40,861 bases of DNA from CAZUSU01 sp964623315 (GCA_964623315.1 CAZUSU010000031.1:1-40861), one strand, 5' to 3'. Positions 30,671 to 39,756 are shown, counted from the first letter of the stretch. Translations and numbers: made by a program. The notes: generated by a model from the letters alone, not told the origin.

Positions 30671-31522
30671 ATGGCACTTGGACGAGGTTTACAATCAATT
30701 ATTCCCGCATCAAAAACAGTGACGCCCTCGCGTGCCAGTGTTTCTTCGCATAAAATTTGGCACATTCCCGTGGAAGAAATTTGTCCGAATCCGCATCAGC
30801 CGCGGCGCATTTTTAACGATGATGAAATGCACGAGCTCACCGAAAGCATCCGTATCCACGGCATGATACAACCAATTGTGGTAACAGAACTTCCGAGCGG
30901 CACGTATGAATTAATTGCCGGTGAACGACGCTGGCGCGCGAGTAAAAATTTGCACCTTGCCACCGTGCCGGCGATTGTGCGTACGGCCGCAAATCATGAA
31001 AAATTAGAATTCGCCATTATTGAAAATATCCAGCGTGCAGATTTATCTGCGGTAGATGAGGCGTACAGTTATCGTCGTCTGCGCGACGAGTTTGGATTAT
31101 CGCTGGATGACGTTGCAAAGCGTGTCGGTAAAAGTCGTCCGCACGTTTCTAATATGATTCGCCTGCTCGATTTGCCTGACGAGATTTTAGATAACGTGGC
31201 GCGCGGATTGTTGTCCATGGGCAAGGCGCGCGCTTTGCTTAGTTTAAACACACCGCAAGAGCAGATTGACGTCATGCATAGCATGATGGGCGAGGGAATG
31301 ACCACGCGCGAGGTAGAACAGTCCGTACAATTGCGTGTGCGGCGCGCACCGCGCAATAAGGCGGCAAATTTACAGTACATTGAATCAGAATTGCGTACGG
31401 CGCTCGGCACCAAAGTTACGGTGGCGCGGCGCGGGCAAAAGGGCACTATTACCATAGAATATTATTCACCGGAGGATTTGGAACGGCTGGTCGGTATACT
31501 GCGCGCGGTAAACAGTCGCTAA
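30671..31522 (+). CDS. parB: Chromosome partitioning protein ParB (Spo0J type)
   Basis: 283 residues. The CTP-binding N-terminal domain has ICPNPHQPRRIFNDDEMHEL and the GERRWRAS box; IENIQRADLSAVDEAYSYRR and the helix-turn-helix DVAKRVGKSRPHVSNMIRLL bind parS. MALGRGLQSIIPA is the typical N-terminal ParA-activating peptide. The C-terminal dimerisation domain is short. No full parS site was seen in this window. Its TAA stop abuts the stop of the convergent rel gene with no gap. Confidence 0.96.
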   Translation: MALGRGLQSIIPASKTVTPSRASVSSHKIWHIPVEEICPNPHQPRRIFNDDEMHELTESIRIHGMIQPIVVTELPSGTYELIAGERRWRASKNLHLATVPAIVRTAANHEKLEFAIIENIQRADLSAVDEAYSYRRLRDEFGLSLDDVAKRVGKSRPHVSNMIRLLDLPDEILDNVARGLLSMGKARALLSLNTPQEQIDVMHSMMGEGMTTREVEQSVQLRVRRAPRNKAANLQYIESELRTALGTKVTVARRGQKGTITIEYYSPEDLERLVGILRAVNSR

Positions 31523-33016
31523 TTATTTACGCCCCGGTAAAGCGGACTTTAACCAATCCGCAAGCGATGATTTTGCGAACTGCTTAACACATTGGCGCGC
31601 GTGCGCCGTTTTAACGAACTTAATCCAATCGGCGGAAGGCCCTTTTTTTGTTTTGTCCACAATAATTTCTATCACATCGCCGCTTTTGAGCGGTTGATCC
31701 AGCACTGATATGCGATCGTTTACGCGCGCGCCGGCGCACTGGTTGCCGATGTGCGTGTGCACGGCGTATGCAAAATCAACCGGCGTGGCATTTTCCGGTA
31801 AGTCAATGACGTCACCTTTGGGGGTAAACACAAAAATACGATTTTCAAAAATATCAATTTTGAGATTCGCCAAGTCCTTGAGTCGTTCCATGGCATCGCC
31901 TGCGGCGGCAAGTTCACGCACCCACTTGAGCTGACGCGGGGCGCGTTTGGAACCGGTTTCATCATATGTCCAGTGTGCGGCAATACCATATTCCGCATTG
32001 ATGTGTTGCTGATAGTCACGTATTTGAAATTCGGCAATCTGGCTTTGTTCACAGAATACGGTGGTATGGAGTGATTGATATCCGTTGGGCTTTGGTTGCG
32101 CAATATAATCTTTAATGCGGCCGGGCATGGGGCGCCACAATTTATGAATGACGCCGAGCGCCGCATAACAATCGCTCACATCTTCCACAATAACGCGTAA
32201 GGCGATTAGGTCGTTAATTTTTTCAATATCTTTATCGTGGCGCAATAATTTTTCGTACAAACTGTACAGTCGTTTTAAACGTCCATGCACGGAACGCACG
32301 CGCACTCCCGCGGTTTGCAGTTCTGCCACAAGGATATCCTTTACCGCATTAATGTACATCTCTTTTTTTACATAGCGTTCTTCCACCAGCCCGCGTACCC
32401 ACGCATATTCTTTTGGATAGACAAATTTAAACGAGGTATCCTCCAATTGTCCTTTCATTTCGCCCATACCAAGGCGATTGGCGATGGGCGCAAAAATTTC
32501 CAGTGTTTCCAACGCGATGCGATATTGTTTTTTAGGCGGTAAGTGATCAAGAGTGTACAAATTATGCAAGCGATCCGCAAATTTAATAATGATGACACGA
32601 ATATCTTCTGCCATGGCCACAAACATTTTACGCAAATTTTCTATGTACCGTTCAATGCCGCGATATTTAATTTTTCCCAATTTTGTGACGCCCGCGACGA
32701 GATGGGTAATTTCTTTGCCAAAATTTTTTTCTATTTCGTCTAGGGGAACGTCCGTATCTTCCGGCACATCATGGAGTAATCCGGCTATGACTATAGTCGG
32801 ATCAAGGTTCATTTCCGCGAGCGTGATGGCGGTGCACAAAGGGTGCACAATATAGGGTTCGCCGGATTTTCGCATTTGCCCCCGATGCGCTTGTTCGGCA
32901 AATTCATACGCCAAATGAACCATCGTGACATCTGCATTTGGACGGCGTGCCAAAATGGTTTGGATAAGTAAATCTAAGGTAGGACTCTGCGGTGGGGGAG
33001 AATCAAGAGGGTACAT
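31523..33016 (-). CDS. rel: Bifunctional (p)ppGpp synthetase/hydrolase, short Rel
   Basis: 497 residues. The HD hydrolase domain has the metal ligands in HRGQMRKSGEPYIVHP, LLHDVPEDT and FADRLHNL. The synthetase domain has GRIKDYIAQPKPNGYQSLHT; the RxKD form (RIKD) is that of bifunctional Rel/SpoT enzymes rather than the acidic RelA form. A TGS domain (IFVFTPKGDVIDLPENATPV) follows. The C-terminal zinc-finger and ACT domains are absent, making it about 230 residues shorter than full-length Rel. It lies 12 nt after topA, with an AGGAG inside the topA end. Confidence 0.95.
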   Translation of the reverse strand: MYPLDSPPPQSPTLDLLIQTILARRPNADVTMVHLAYEFAEQAHRGQMRKSGEPYIVHPLCTAITLAEMNLDPTIVIAGLLHDVPEDTDVPLDEIEKNFGKEITHLVAGVTKLGKIKYRGIERYIENLRKMFVAMAEDIRVIIIKFADRLHNLYTLDHLPPKKQYRIALETLEIFAPIANRLGMGEMKGQLEDTSFKFVYPKEYAWVRGLVEERYVKKEMYINAVKDILVAELQTAGVRVRSVHGRLKRLYSLYEKLLRHDKDIEKINDLIALRVIVEDVSDCYAALGVIHKLWRPMPGRIKDYIAQPKPNGYQSLHTTVFCEQSQIAEFQIRDYQQHINAEYGIAAHWTYDETGSKRAPRQLKWVRELAAAGDAMERLKDLANLKIDIFENRIFVFTPKGDVIDLPENATPVDFAYAVHTHIGNQCAGARVNDRISVLDQPLKSGDVIEIIVDKTKKGPSADWIKFVKTAHARQCVKQFAKSSLADWLKSALPGRK

Positions 33017-33028
33017 TCTGTTGAAAGG

Positions 33029-35092
33029 TCACTCCTTCTTTTTTCGCTCGCGCGTTTGGCACTCCTTATTTGAACACTGTACCACACCCTTGCGTGGTTC
33101 TACGAGCATGGCGTTGCAGGTGGGGCAAAAATTGCCCGTGGGAAGATCCCAGTATGCATTTTTACATTGCGGATATTTATTGCAAGAATAAAAAACTTTA
33201 CCGCGTTTTGAGCGACGTTTCACTATGCCGCCGTCAGGACACACGGGACACGGAACAATAATTTCTTGGGCAATGGGTTTGGTATTTTTGCACGCCGGAT
33301 AACCGGAGCATGCCATAAATTTGCCAAACCGACCGGTTTTAATGACCATCATTTTTTTGCACGTCTCACAGGGGATGTCCGTTATTACATCCGGCGCTTT
33401 GATAGCTTTTACCGATTTTGTTTTTTCTATCAGATTTTCTTTGAACGGATCGTAAAATTTGTGTAGCACGGGCACCATCTGTTGTGTTCCTTCGGCAACG
33501 TCATCTAAATCTTGTTCAAGATTGGCGGTAAATTGGTAATCGGTGATATGGGGAAAATGTTCTACCAATAAATCCGTTACAGTAAACGCAATCTCCGTGG
33601 GCCCGAGGCGTCGTTTTTCATCGCGCTCAACGTAACCGCGATCAATAATGGTTGCAATGGTTGGCGCATACGTTGAAGGACGACCAATTCCGTGTTCTTC
33701 CAATTCTTTAACGAGCGTTGCGTCGTTATAACGCGCGGGCGGCTCGGTGAAATGTTGGTTGGGGGTTATGCTTTTTGCGGGCACGCGCGCTCCCTCAATT
33801 ACTGCCGGCAGTAAAGTGTCCTTGTGTTGATCCGGATACACGGCCAAAAAACCGGTGAACGTAATAATTTGTCCGGCGGCGCGAAAGGCGTATGTTTTTT
33901 TATCCGTGCCGGTAGTGTGCAGAGTGATAGCCGTTTGGTCAAAACGTGCGGGGGTCATTTGTGAGGCAACGGCGCGGCACCAGATTAAATCATACAGTTT
34001 TGCCATTTTTGCATCGCCGCCGCGCGCGGTAATTTGTTCGCCGGTTACGCGCACATCCGTGGGACGAATTGCCTCGTGCGCTTCTTGTGCGCCTTTTGAT
34101 TTTGTTTTGAATGTGCGGGGGCCGGCGGTGTATTCTGCGCCAAATTTGCTTTTGATAAAATCAACGGCTTCTTGCTGAAATTCCACAGACAGGTTTACCG
34201 AATCCGTTCGCATGTACGTGATGAGGCCATGTTCGTATAATCGCTGTGCGAGCATCATTGTTGCTTTGGCCGATGCGCCAAGACGGCGGTTCGCTTCCTG
34301 TTGTAGTGTTGACGTGGTAAACGGCGCCGCGCTTTCGCGAGTAGACTGTTTACGCGCGATAGAGATAACCGTCAGGGGGTCGGGAGGGATGGCGGCGACA
34401 ATTTTTGCCGCGGATTCGGCAGTGGTGATTGAAAATTTTTCTAATTTGTTCTCATCAATGCTCACGAGATGCGCGTTAAAAGTATCTGGGGCGCCTTCAG
34501 CGTTCAGCACGGCATCAATCGTCCAGTATTCTTCCGGTTTAAATTTTTGAATTTCACGTTCGCGTTCTACCACAAAACGCACGGCGACACTTTGCACGCG
34601 ACCGGCAGACAAACCATTCTGCACCTTTTTCCATAAAAAGGGCGACAGTTCAAAACCGACGAGGCGATCCACCATACGACGCGCCTGCTGGGCATCAACC
34701 AGTTTAAGATCCAGTTTGCGTGGATGGGCGAGCGCGCTGTCTATGGCGCGTTTGGTAATTTCGTGAAACGTAATACGCTTAATTTTTTCTGGATTTTCTC
34801 CCAACACTTCGGCAAGGTGCCATGAAATTGCTTCCCCTTCGCGGTCTTCATCAGTTGCAAATAAAATTTCGTCGGCATCGGCGGCGAGCGCTTTTAATTC
34901 TTTGACGCGTTTTGATTTATCGCGCGGCACCAAATATTGCGGCGTAAAATCATGAGCAACATCAATGCCCAATTTTGATTTTGGCAAGTCGCGAATATGT
35001 CCAAATGAGGACTCAACGCGGTACTCTTTTCCCAAAAATTTGCTGATTGTTTTTGCTTTCGTGGGCGATTCAACGATAACAAGTCGTGACAT
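33029..35092 (-). CDS. topA: DNA topoisomerase I
   Basis: Type IA topoisomerase relaxing negative supercoils; 687 residues. TOPRIM motifs: Glu9 in VIVESPTKAKTI and the DEDREGE at 81-87. The active-site Tyr293 is in LITYMRTDSVNL. Three C-terminal zinc ribbons are visible, each with a four-Cys pattern (CETC..CSGYPAC, CPVC..CNKYPQC and CPTC..CSNKEC). The start is ATG 35092, where TCAAGG precedes the codon and a promoter's -10 lies only 9 nt away. Confidence 0.98.
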   Translation of the reverse strand: MSRLVIVESPTKAKTISKFLGKEYRVESSFGHIRDLPKSKLGIDVAHDFTPQYLVPRDKSKRVKELKALAADADEILFATDEDREGEAISWHLAEVLGENPEKIKRITFHEITKRAIDSALAHPRKLDLKLVDAQQARRMVDRLVGFELSPFLWKKVQNGLSAGRVQSVAVRFVVEREREIQKFKPEEYWTIDAVLNAEGAPDTFNAHLVSIDENKLEKFSITTAESAAKIVAAIPPDPLTVISIARKQSTRESAAPFTTSTLQQEANRRLGASAKATMMLAQRLYEHGLITYMRTDSVNLSVEFQQEAVDFIKSKFGAEYTAGPRTFKTKSKGAQEAHEAIRPTDVRVTGEQITARGGDAKMAKLYDLIWCRAVASQMTPARFDQTAITLHTTGTDKKTYAFRAAGQIITFTGFLAVYPDQHKDTLLPAVIEGARVPAKSITPNQHFTEPPARYNDATLVKELEEHGIGRPSTYAPTIATIIDRGYVERDEKRRLGPTEIAFTVTDLLVEHFPHITDYQFTANLEQDLDDVAEGTQQMVPVLHKFYDPFKENLIEKTKSVKAIKAPDVITDIPCETCKKMMVIKTGRFGKFMACSGYPACKNTKPIAQEIIVPCPVCPDGGIVKRRSKRGKVFYSCNKYPQCKNAYWDLPTGNFCPTCNAMLVEPRKGVVQCSNKECQTRERKKKE

Positions 35093-35101
35093 ATACCTTG
35101 A

Positions 35102-35130
35102 AAAATATCAGTTATTGGACAAATAGTCAA
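35102..35130 (-). promoter_or_regulatory. Promoter of topA-rel
   Basis: Minus strand: TTGACT (35130-35125), 17-bp spacer, TATTTT (35107-35102). The -35 overlaps the dprA stop. The ATG is 9 nt past the -10. Confidence 0.6.
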
Positions 35131-35999
35131 ACCCGCACATATCCTTGGCCGGGGATTGAACGTGCCAAACCCATTATTTCTAGCCGCACCAACACCGATG
35201 AAACCGCCGTAAGCGACCAGTGCAAACGCGCCATGAGCCAATCAATGGTGCGCGGTTCATCGTTTAATTTTTCCAGCACACTGCGCTCATCGGCGGCAAC
35301 AATGAGCGCGGGCTGTGCGGCGGTGTTGGTCATCTGTAATAGGTCAAACACATCATCGGCAGAACGCACGAGCGCCGCGCCGTCTTTAATGAGTGCGTGT
35401 GTGCCGGCGGATTGCGGTGAAAAGATAGAGCCCGGAATGGCGTACACATCGCGATTATATTCCAGCGCGCATTTTGCCGTGATGAGTGTTCCCGAATCTG
35501 CCGTTGCCTCAACAATCAATGTGGCGCGGCACATGCCGGCAATGATGCGGTTGCGGACCGGAAATGTTCCGGGGTAAGCCGGTGAGCGGGGAGGATATTC
35601 GGAAATTAATGCGCCGCCACTTTCCAAAATACGCTGGGCAAGTCCGCGATGCGATGCCGGATAAATTGAAGCATCATCCACCCCACTGCCGAGCACGGCA
35701 ACCGTGATGCCGCCAGAGGATAAAGCGGCGCTGTGCGCGGCTCCATCGGCTCCCAGCGCTAAACCGGACACAATAACTAATCGCGCCGCAAGCGGCGGCA
35801 CTATTTCGGCGAGAGCGCGCGCACCATACGGGCTTAATCTACGCGAACCGATAACAGAAATAGCGGGGCGCGTGAGAGCGGTAATTGACCCGCGAACAAA
35901 AAGTTGTTTGGGTTTATCTTTTGTTTCTTGGAGTAAAGGCGGATATGCCGTATCAGCCGGCGTAACAGTAACAATGTCCGAAAAAATCCCTCCTTGCAT
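35127..35999 (-). CDS. dprA: DNA processing protein DprA
   Basis: 290 residues. Binds incoming single-stranded DNA and loads RecA during natural transformation. The Rossmann-like core is clear: ISVIGSRRLSPYGARALAEI, IVSGLALGADGAAHSAAL, GGITVAVLGSGVD, SEYPPRSPAYPGTFPVRNRI and VVEA-like IVEATADSGTLITAKCALEY. A C-terminal winged helix (about 225-285) is retained. The short N-terminal region lacks the SAM domain. Competence genes such as comEC, comF and type IV pili are widespread in CPR, so DNA uptake is plausible. It is 14 nt downstream of pth. Confidence 0.94.
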   Translation of the reverse strand: MQGGIFSDIVTVTPADTAYPPLLQETKDKPKQLFVRGSITALTRPAISVIGSRRLSPYGARALAEIVPPLAARLVIVSGLALGADGAAHSAALSSGGITVAVLGSGVDDASIYPASHRGLAQRILESGGALISEYPPRSPAYPGTFPVRNRIIAGMCRATLIVEATADSGTLITAKCALEYNRDVYAIPGSIFSPQSAGTHALIKDGAALVRSADDVFDLLQMTNTAAQPALIVAADERSVLEKLNDEPRTIDWLMARLHWSLTAVSSVLVRLEIMGLARSIPGQGYVRV

Positions 36000-36013
36000 A
36001 GTGTGAAAATTGG

Positions 36014-36547
36014 TTATGGATGTTTCAGAATGATATCTTTCACTAATTGCGTGGCGCTGTCAAGTGCGCCTTCAAGCGCCGGTTGTTCGTCCGCAGAAAA
36101 TTTACTTAACACAAAGTCCGCGCCGTCGCCCACGCGTGGACCGACACCAATGCGTATGCGGTGGAGCGCCTGTGTGCCGAGTTGTTCAATAATATGTTCT
36201 ACGCCGTTATGGCCGGCGCTGGAACGGTCGTACTGCGCTTTGGCGGCTCCCACTAAGAAATCCAAATCATCGTGCAGTACTACTATGTGGGGGTGTGGAA
36301 TTTTATAAAAATGCGCCATCGCCTGAACCGCACGACCGGAAAGATTCATATAGGTATCCGGCATGGCAAACAGCACCTCGTTACCCGCAACGGTGCCGTT
36401 GGCCACGTGCGCGTCAAATTTTTTTTCTGCATGCCACGCTTTGGCGCCGCATTCTTCTGCTAACCGTTTGACGGCAATAAACCCGACGTTGTGTCGTGTG
36501 CCGTCGTAGATACTGCCCTTGTTACCGAGCCCTACCACTAACCACAT
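36014..36547 (-). CDS. pth: Peptidyl-tRNA hydrolase
   Basis: Recycles peptidyl-tRNA dropped from ribosomes; 177 residues from ATG 36547. WLVVGLGNKGSIYDGTRHNV holds the catalytic Asn9 and His19 region; the motif usually reads GLGNPG, here GLGNKG. PDTYMNLSGRAVQAMAHFYK, VVLHDDLDF (catalytic Asp) and SAGHNGVEHIIEQLGT complete the active-site groove. An in-frame ATG at 36580 inside der is rejected. The der stop is one base before the start, so translation is coupled. Confidence 0.96.
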   Translation of the reverse strand: MWLVVGLGNKGSIYDGTRHNVGFIAVKRLAEECGAKAWHAEKKFDAHVANGTVAGNEVLFAMPDTYMNLSGRAVQAMAHFYKIPHPHIVVLHDDLDFLVGAAKAQYDRSSAGHNGVEHIIEQLGTQALHRIRIGVGPRVGDGADFVLSKFSADEQPALEGALDSATQLVKDIILKHP

Positions 36548-36548
36548 A

Positions 36549-37925
36549 TCATTGCTTTGTTTTTTTAGTATACATGACAACGGGCGATCCGATAAAGTTG
36601 AATTCGTTGCGCAGGGCGCGCTCCATAAATCGCAGGTACGCCGAGTTTAAACTGGTACGCGCTTTGACACTCACCTGAAATTCTGGCGGATCCGTGTTAA
36701 TCTGTTTTACCGCAAAAATTTTTGGTGGCGCATTGCCTATGCCACGGGTGGGGCGATGGCTGATGAGCAGTGTGCGTAAAAAAGCATCAAGAGTGTGGTC
36801 ATCTATACGAAGGTGACGCGCGCGGTACACCGCGAGGATAAGTTCGTACAGTTGATGCACTCGATAACCCGTTGAGGCAGAAATAAAAATGAGTGGCGCA
36901 TACGCGATGTGAGGATACGCGCTCTGCATCATGGTGGTGAATGCGGCGCGACCCGCATCGGTATTGTCCGGCGCAAGATCCCATTTGTTGACAACAATAA
37001 TAACACTCCTGCGTTTGCTTTCAATGAGGCGCGCGAGCGTTTTTTCTTGTGATGAAAACGGATCTGTTGCATCTACCATGAGCAGAACCACGTCTGATTG
37101 TTCCATGGTGTAAATACTTTGGGAAACGCCCGCCTTTTCTATGCGGTCCGTTACTTTATTACGGCGCCGTACGCCTGCGGTGTCCATAAATTCTATCGCA
37201 TGGGCGCCCCATGATACGAGCAGGTTGAACGTTTCGCGCGTGGTGTGTGCGATGGGCGACACAATAACACACGGCTCGCCGGCAATCTGATTTAACAACG
37301 TTGATTTCCCCACATTTGGTTTGCCTAAAATGGAAACGCGAATGGGTGCGTAATCCTTCATTTTTTTAGGACGGTGCGTGGCGCGATGCAGTTTTTTAAA
37401 CGCTTCATCAAGAAGGTCGCCTACACCGGCGCCGTTGGCGGCAGAAATGGGACGCGGCGTACCAAACCCCAATTTCAACCAATCGGCCTCATGTACGGCG
37501 TCGCGTTGGTCCGGCGCATCTGCTTTATTCATCACCGGAATGACCGGAATTTTTTTGCGTTGTAAAAATTTTGCAATCTCGCGCTCTTGGGGGAGTACGC
37601 CGTCATGCGCATCCATCACAAAAAAAACCAGATCAGCATCGGCGATAGCGCGTTCGGTCTGTGCAAGAATTTCCGTTTCAAACGGTTGTTTTTTGTGAAA
37701 TGTTAAGCCGCCGGCGTCAATGATGCGCGCTTGCACACCGCGCCACGTAAACGGCGCAATGTTGCGCGTGCGCGTGGTGCCCGGAATGTCGCTGACAATG
37801 GCGCGTCGCGATTCAACGATGCGGTTAAACAACGTTGATTTGCCGACATTAACCCGCCCAACCAAAGCGATGGATGGTAACAAGAGGTCAACAATGGTTG
37901 GCCGGCGTTCTACGGGGTTGGACAT
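36549..37925 (-). CDS. der: Ribosome biogenesis GTPase Der
   Basis: 458 residues with two tandem G domains and a C-terminal KH-like domain, needed for 50S maturation. First domain: GRVNVGKST (23-31), DIPGTTR, DAGG, NKAD. Second domain: GKPNVGKST, PIAHTTRE, DTAGVRRR, NKWD. The KH-like part contains RGIGNAPPKIFAVKQ and ends PVVMYTKKTKQ. An extra ~15 N-terminal residues precede the first beta strand. It follows the LCP gene by 2 nt. Confidence 0.98.
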   Translation of the reverse strand: MSNPVERRPTIVDLLLPSIALVGRVNVGKSTLFNRIVESRRAIVSDIPGTTRTRNIAPFTWRGVQARIIDAGGLTFHKKQPFETEILAQTERAIADADLVFFVMDAHDGVLPQEREIAKFLQRKKIPVIPVMNKADAPDQRDAVHEADWLKLGFGTPRPISAANGAGVGDLLDEAFKKLHRATHRPKKMKDYAPIRVSILGKPNVGKSTLLNQIAGEPCVIVSPIAHTTRETFNLLVSWGAHAIEFMDTAGVRRRNKVTDRIEKAGVSQSIYTMEQSDVVLLMVDATDPFSSQEKTLARLIESKRRSVIIVVNKWDLAPDNTDAGRAAFTTMMQSAYPHIAYAPLIFISASTGYRVHQLYELILAVYRARHLRIDDHTLDAFLRTLLISHRPTRGIGNAPPKIFAVKQINTDPPEFQVSVKARTSLNSAYLRFMERALRNEFNFIGSPVVMYTKKTKQ

Positions 37926-37927
37926 AT

Positions 37928-39373
37928 TTATTCGGCCAGATCAGTGACATTTTCGCCAAGGACAATGATAATATCCGGCTCAATGGCGGGTGGAATGCTT
38001 TGATCCGGCGACGGTGGCGGACGATGGAGTATCTCATCCGCATCGTAGCGTACTTTTAGTTTTTCAACAAGGGGGCGCTGGGTGTTGTTTGTGGCAAAAA
38101 TTTGTGCGCGCGGCGTGGGGCGCAGTGCCGCGTTACCAATGGTGACGACGTTTAATCCATCTTGCTCCAGCCGCGCTTTTTGGCGTGCGGCAAAACCCGG
38201 GCGCCACGTGCCGTTATGAAGTTCAATACGCGCCGTGCTTTTGGGTTCTGGCTTCAGCGGGAACTGTTCAATGACTCCTTGCACCGCGCGCGCGGTTTGT
38301 TCCTGAAAAATATTTTGCACCGCGTTATGAATTTGTTTTAATGAACTATCTTTTGGGCGTAAATAAAAGGCGCCATCGCTGTTGTCGGCGTACAACACGC
38401 TTGCCGGATCATCGGAGAACACAATGCTCGTGACGTTGTCCGTAGAAATATCTCGCGCGACACGGTACAGCTCCAAAACATCATTGAAACGGAAATTCGT
38501 CTGGATGTGCGTATCAAGCGTGTTCATTAATTTTGCAATGCGCGTGGGATGGATAACGGTACTGCCGGACATCAGACGGTCGCGCGCCGCAACGACCACT
38601 TTTTGTTGGCGTCGTGCGCGGGCAAAGTCAGATCCCTCAAAATTATTTCCATGACGCGAACGCGCGTAATCAAGCGCGGTTCTGCCATCCATCTTCTGCC
38701 ATCCTTTTGCAAAACCGACGGTGCGATAGCGGTAGGACTCGTTGGGAAATTCGTAATCAGTAAACGGACGGTCTACGTATAGATCAATGCCGCCAATATC
38801 ATCTATCATTTTTTCAAATCCGCGAAAATCAACGCGGGCGTAGTACGGAATGGTGACACCAAGAAACATTTCCAGCGCGCGGGTCGCCGCGGCGGCGCCA
38901 CTGCCAGAACGTTCAATTTCGGCATAGGCGTTCACCTCGTTTATTTTTTGATACCGGTAACCGCCGGGCACCAACACCACGGTGTCACGCGGAATGGAAA
39001 TGAGCGCGACCTGTTTGGTGCTCGGTTTGATGGACGCGAGCAGTATGGTGTCCGTGAGTTGCGACCCTTCATGACCCGCGCCGCCGATGCCGTACAGCGC
39101 AATGTTGATGCGGTCATCTTCATAACCCTTGAGCGGACGATTGGTAGAGGCGAACAGCGATTTAACGCGACCCCATACCGTGTCAGAATTGATGGTGGAT
39201 AATTCATCGGCGGAAGGGGGGGGAGGCACACTCGTTCCAAACACACGTGCGCCGGCGTATGCCGCGCCAGCCAGTCCGGCGCCAAACAGCAAACAGAAAA
39301 AGACGATTGAAATCATCTTTTTGCGGAGTGTTCCTTGATACGGAAATTGTGGTTCAAGAAAATTGACGTCCAT
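37928..39373 (-). CDS. LytR-CpsA-Psr (LCP) family cell-wall ligase with LytR C-terminal domain
   Basis: 481 residues. One membrane segment (about 19-42, ISIVFFCLLFGAGLAGAAYA) with a short cytosolic N-terminus, then the extracytoplasmic LCP domain with Asp/Arg residues in SQLTDTILLASIK, LISIPRDTVVLVPGG and DYARSRHGNNFEGSDFARAR. A LytR_C domain (about 365-450, ARIELHNGTWRPGFAARQKA) and a Pro-rich tail follow. LCP enzymes transfer polyprenyl-linked glycopolymers onto peptidoglycan or proteins. The gene heads the run lcp-der-pth-dprA-topA-rel and its transcript appears leaderless. Confidence 0.94.
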   Translation of the reverse strand: MDVNFLEPQFPYQGTLRKKMISIVFFCLLFGAGLAGAAYAGARVFGTSVPPPPSADELSTINSDTVWGRVKSLFASTNRPLKGYEDDRINIALYGIGGAGHEGSQLTDTILLASIKPSTKQVALISIPRDTVVLVPGGYRYQKINEVNAYAEIERSGSGAAAATRALEMFLGVTIPYYARVDFRGFEKMIDDIGGIDLYVDRPFTDYEFPNESYRYRTVGFAKGWQKMDGRTALDYARSRHGNNFEGSDFARARRQQKVVVAARDRLMSGSTVIHPTRIAKLMNTLDTHIQTNFRFNDVLELYRVARDISTDNVTSIVFSDDPASVLYADNSDGAFYLRPKDSSLKQIHNAVQNIFQEQTARAVQGVIEQFPLKPEPKSTARIELHNGTWRPGFAARQKARLEQDGLNVVTIGNAALRPTPRAQIFATNNTQRPLVEKLKVRYDADEILHRPPPSPDQSIPPAIEPDIIIVLGENVTDLAE

Positions 39374-39381
39374 GAAATGAC

Positions 39382-39410
39382 AGTATACGTTGGCTCGTTT
39401 ATTTTTTCAA
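39382..39410 (-). promoter_or_regulatory. Promoter of the LCP operon, leaderless type
   Basis: Minus strand: TTGAAA (39410-39405), 17-bp spacer, TATACT (39387-39382). The ATG at 39373 is 8 nt past the -10. Confidence 0.7.
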
Positions 39411-39417
39411 TTATTGG

Positions 39418-39466
39418 TACGGCTTCCGTATAGGTTAGCCGTATGAGGTTGACGCACCGGCTAACC
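39418..39466. promoter_or_regulatory. Two mutually exclusive inverted repeats between divergent promoters
   Basis: TACGGCT (39418-39424) can pair with AGCCGTA (39437-39443), or GGTTAGCCG (39433-39441) with CGGCTAACC (39458-39466); the two share the TAGCCG core. They lie outside both predicted transcripts, so binding of a regulator is as likely as RNA folding. Confidence 0.45.
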
Positions 39467-39485
39467 ACCTGTGGACAAGTGGTGC

Positions 39486-39520
39486 TTGCATAATGCACAA
39501 ATATGAATTACAATTCATAT
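39486..39520 (+). promoter_or_regulatory. Promoter with ArsR/SmtB-like operator over the -10
   Basis: TTGCAT (39486-39491), 17-bp spacer, TACAAT (39509-39514). A perfect palindrome, ATATGAATTACAATTCATAT (39501-39520, 9+2+9), covers the -10. Its TATGAA..TTCATA form resembles the published operators of the ArsR/SmtB metal-sensor family, which repress by blocking RNA polymerase. An ArsR-type gene lies just downstream. Confidence 0.75.
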
Positions 39521-39553
39521 AAAGGTCGGTGTTTTATTTTAACAAATTAACTT

Positions 39554-39703
39554 ATGCTCCATTGTACACTCACCAATACGGACATTGAGAAGTGCTGTTG
39601 CGAAAAGCGCGGCGACAAATTCCACTGCACACTTGCCGATAAAACGATTGACACCTGTTGCTGTGCGACGATTGAATCCGCGGATTGCTGTAAGAACACG
39701 TAA
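39554..39703 (+). CDS. Cysteine-rich 49-residue peptide with an internal duplication, metallothionein-like
   Basis: 49 residues with 10 Cys (positions 4, 14-16, 25, 35-37, 45, 46) and 2 His. Two copies of the pattern HCTL-x5-I-x2-CCC occupy residues 3-16 and 24-37, offset by 21 residues; a final CC pair follows. There is no signal peptide or membrane segment. High Cys density, paired and triple Cys and control by an ArsR-like operator point to cytosolic binding of a soft metal such as Zn, Cd, Cu or Ag, but it is not recognisable as a known metallothionein family. No SD precedes the ATG. A stem-loop follows the stop, then the regulator gene. Confidence 0.75.
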   Translation: MLHCTLTNTDIEKCCCEKRGDKFHCTLADKTIDTCCCATIESADCCKNT

Positions 39704-39717
39704 GGTTCTGGCACGCA

Positions 39718-39755
39718 GGCGAGCAAAAAAATAAATCTTGCTCGCCAATTCATAT
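39718..39755 (+). promoter_or_regulatory. Stem-loop and half-operator between the Cys-rich peptide gene and arsR
   Basis: GGCGAGCAA (39718-39726) pairs perfectly with TTGCTCGCC (39738-39746). AATTCATAT (39747-39755) follows directly, identical to the right half of the upstream operator, two bases before the likely regulator start. Confidence 0.6.
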
Positions 39756-39756
39756 T

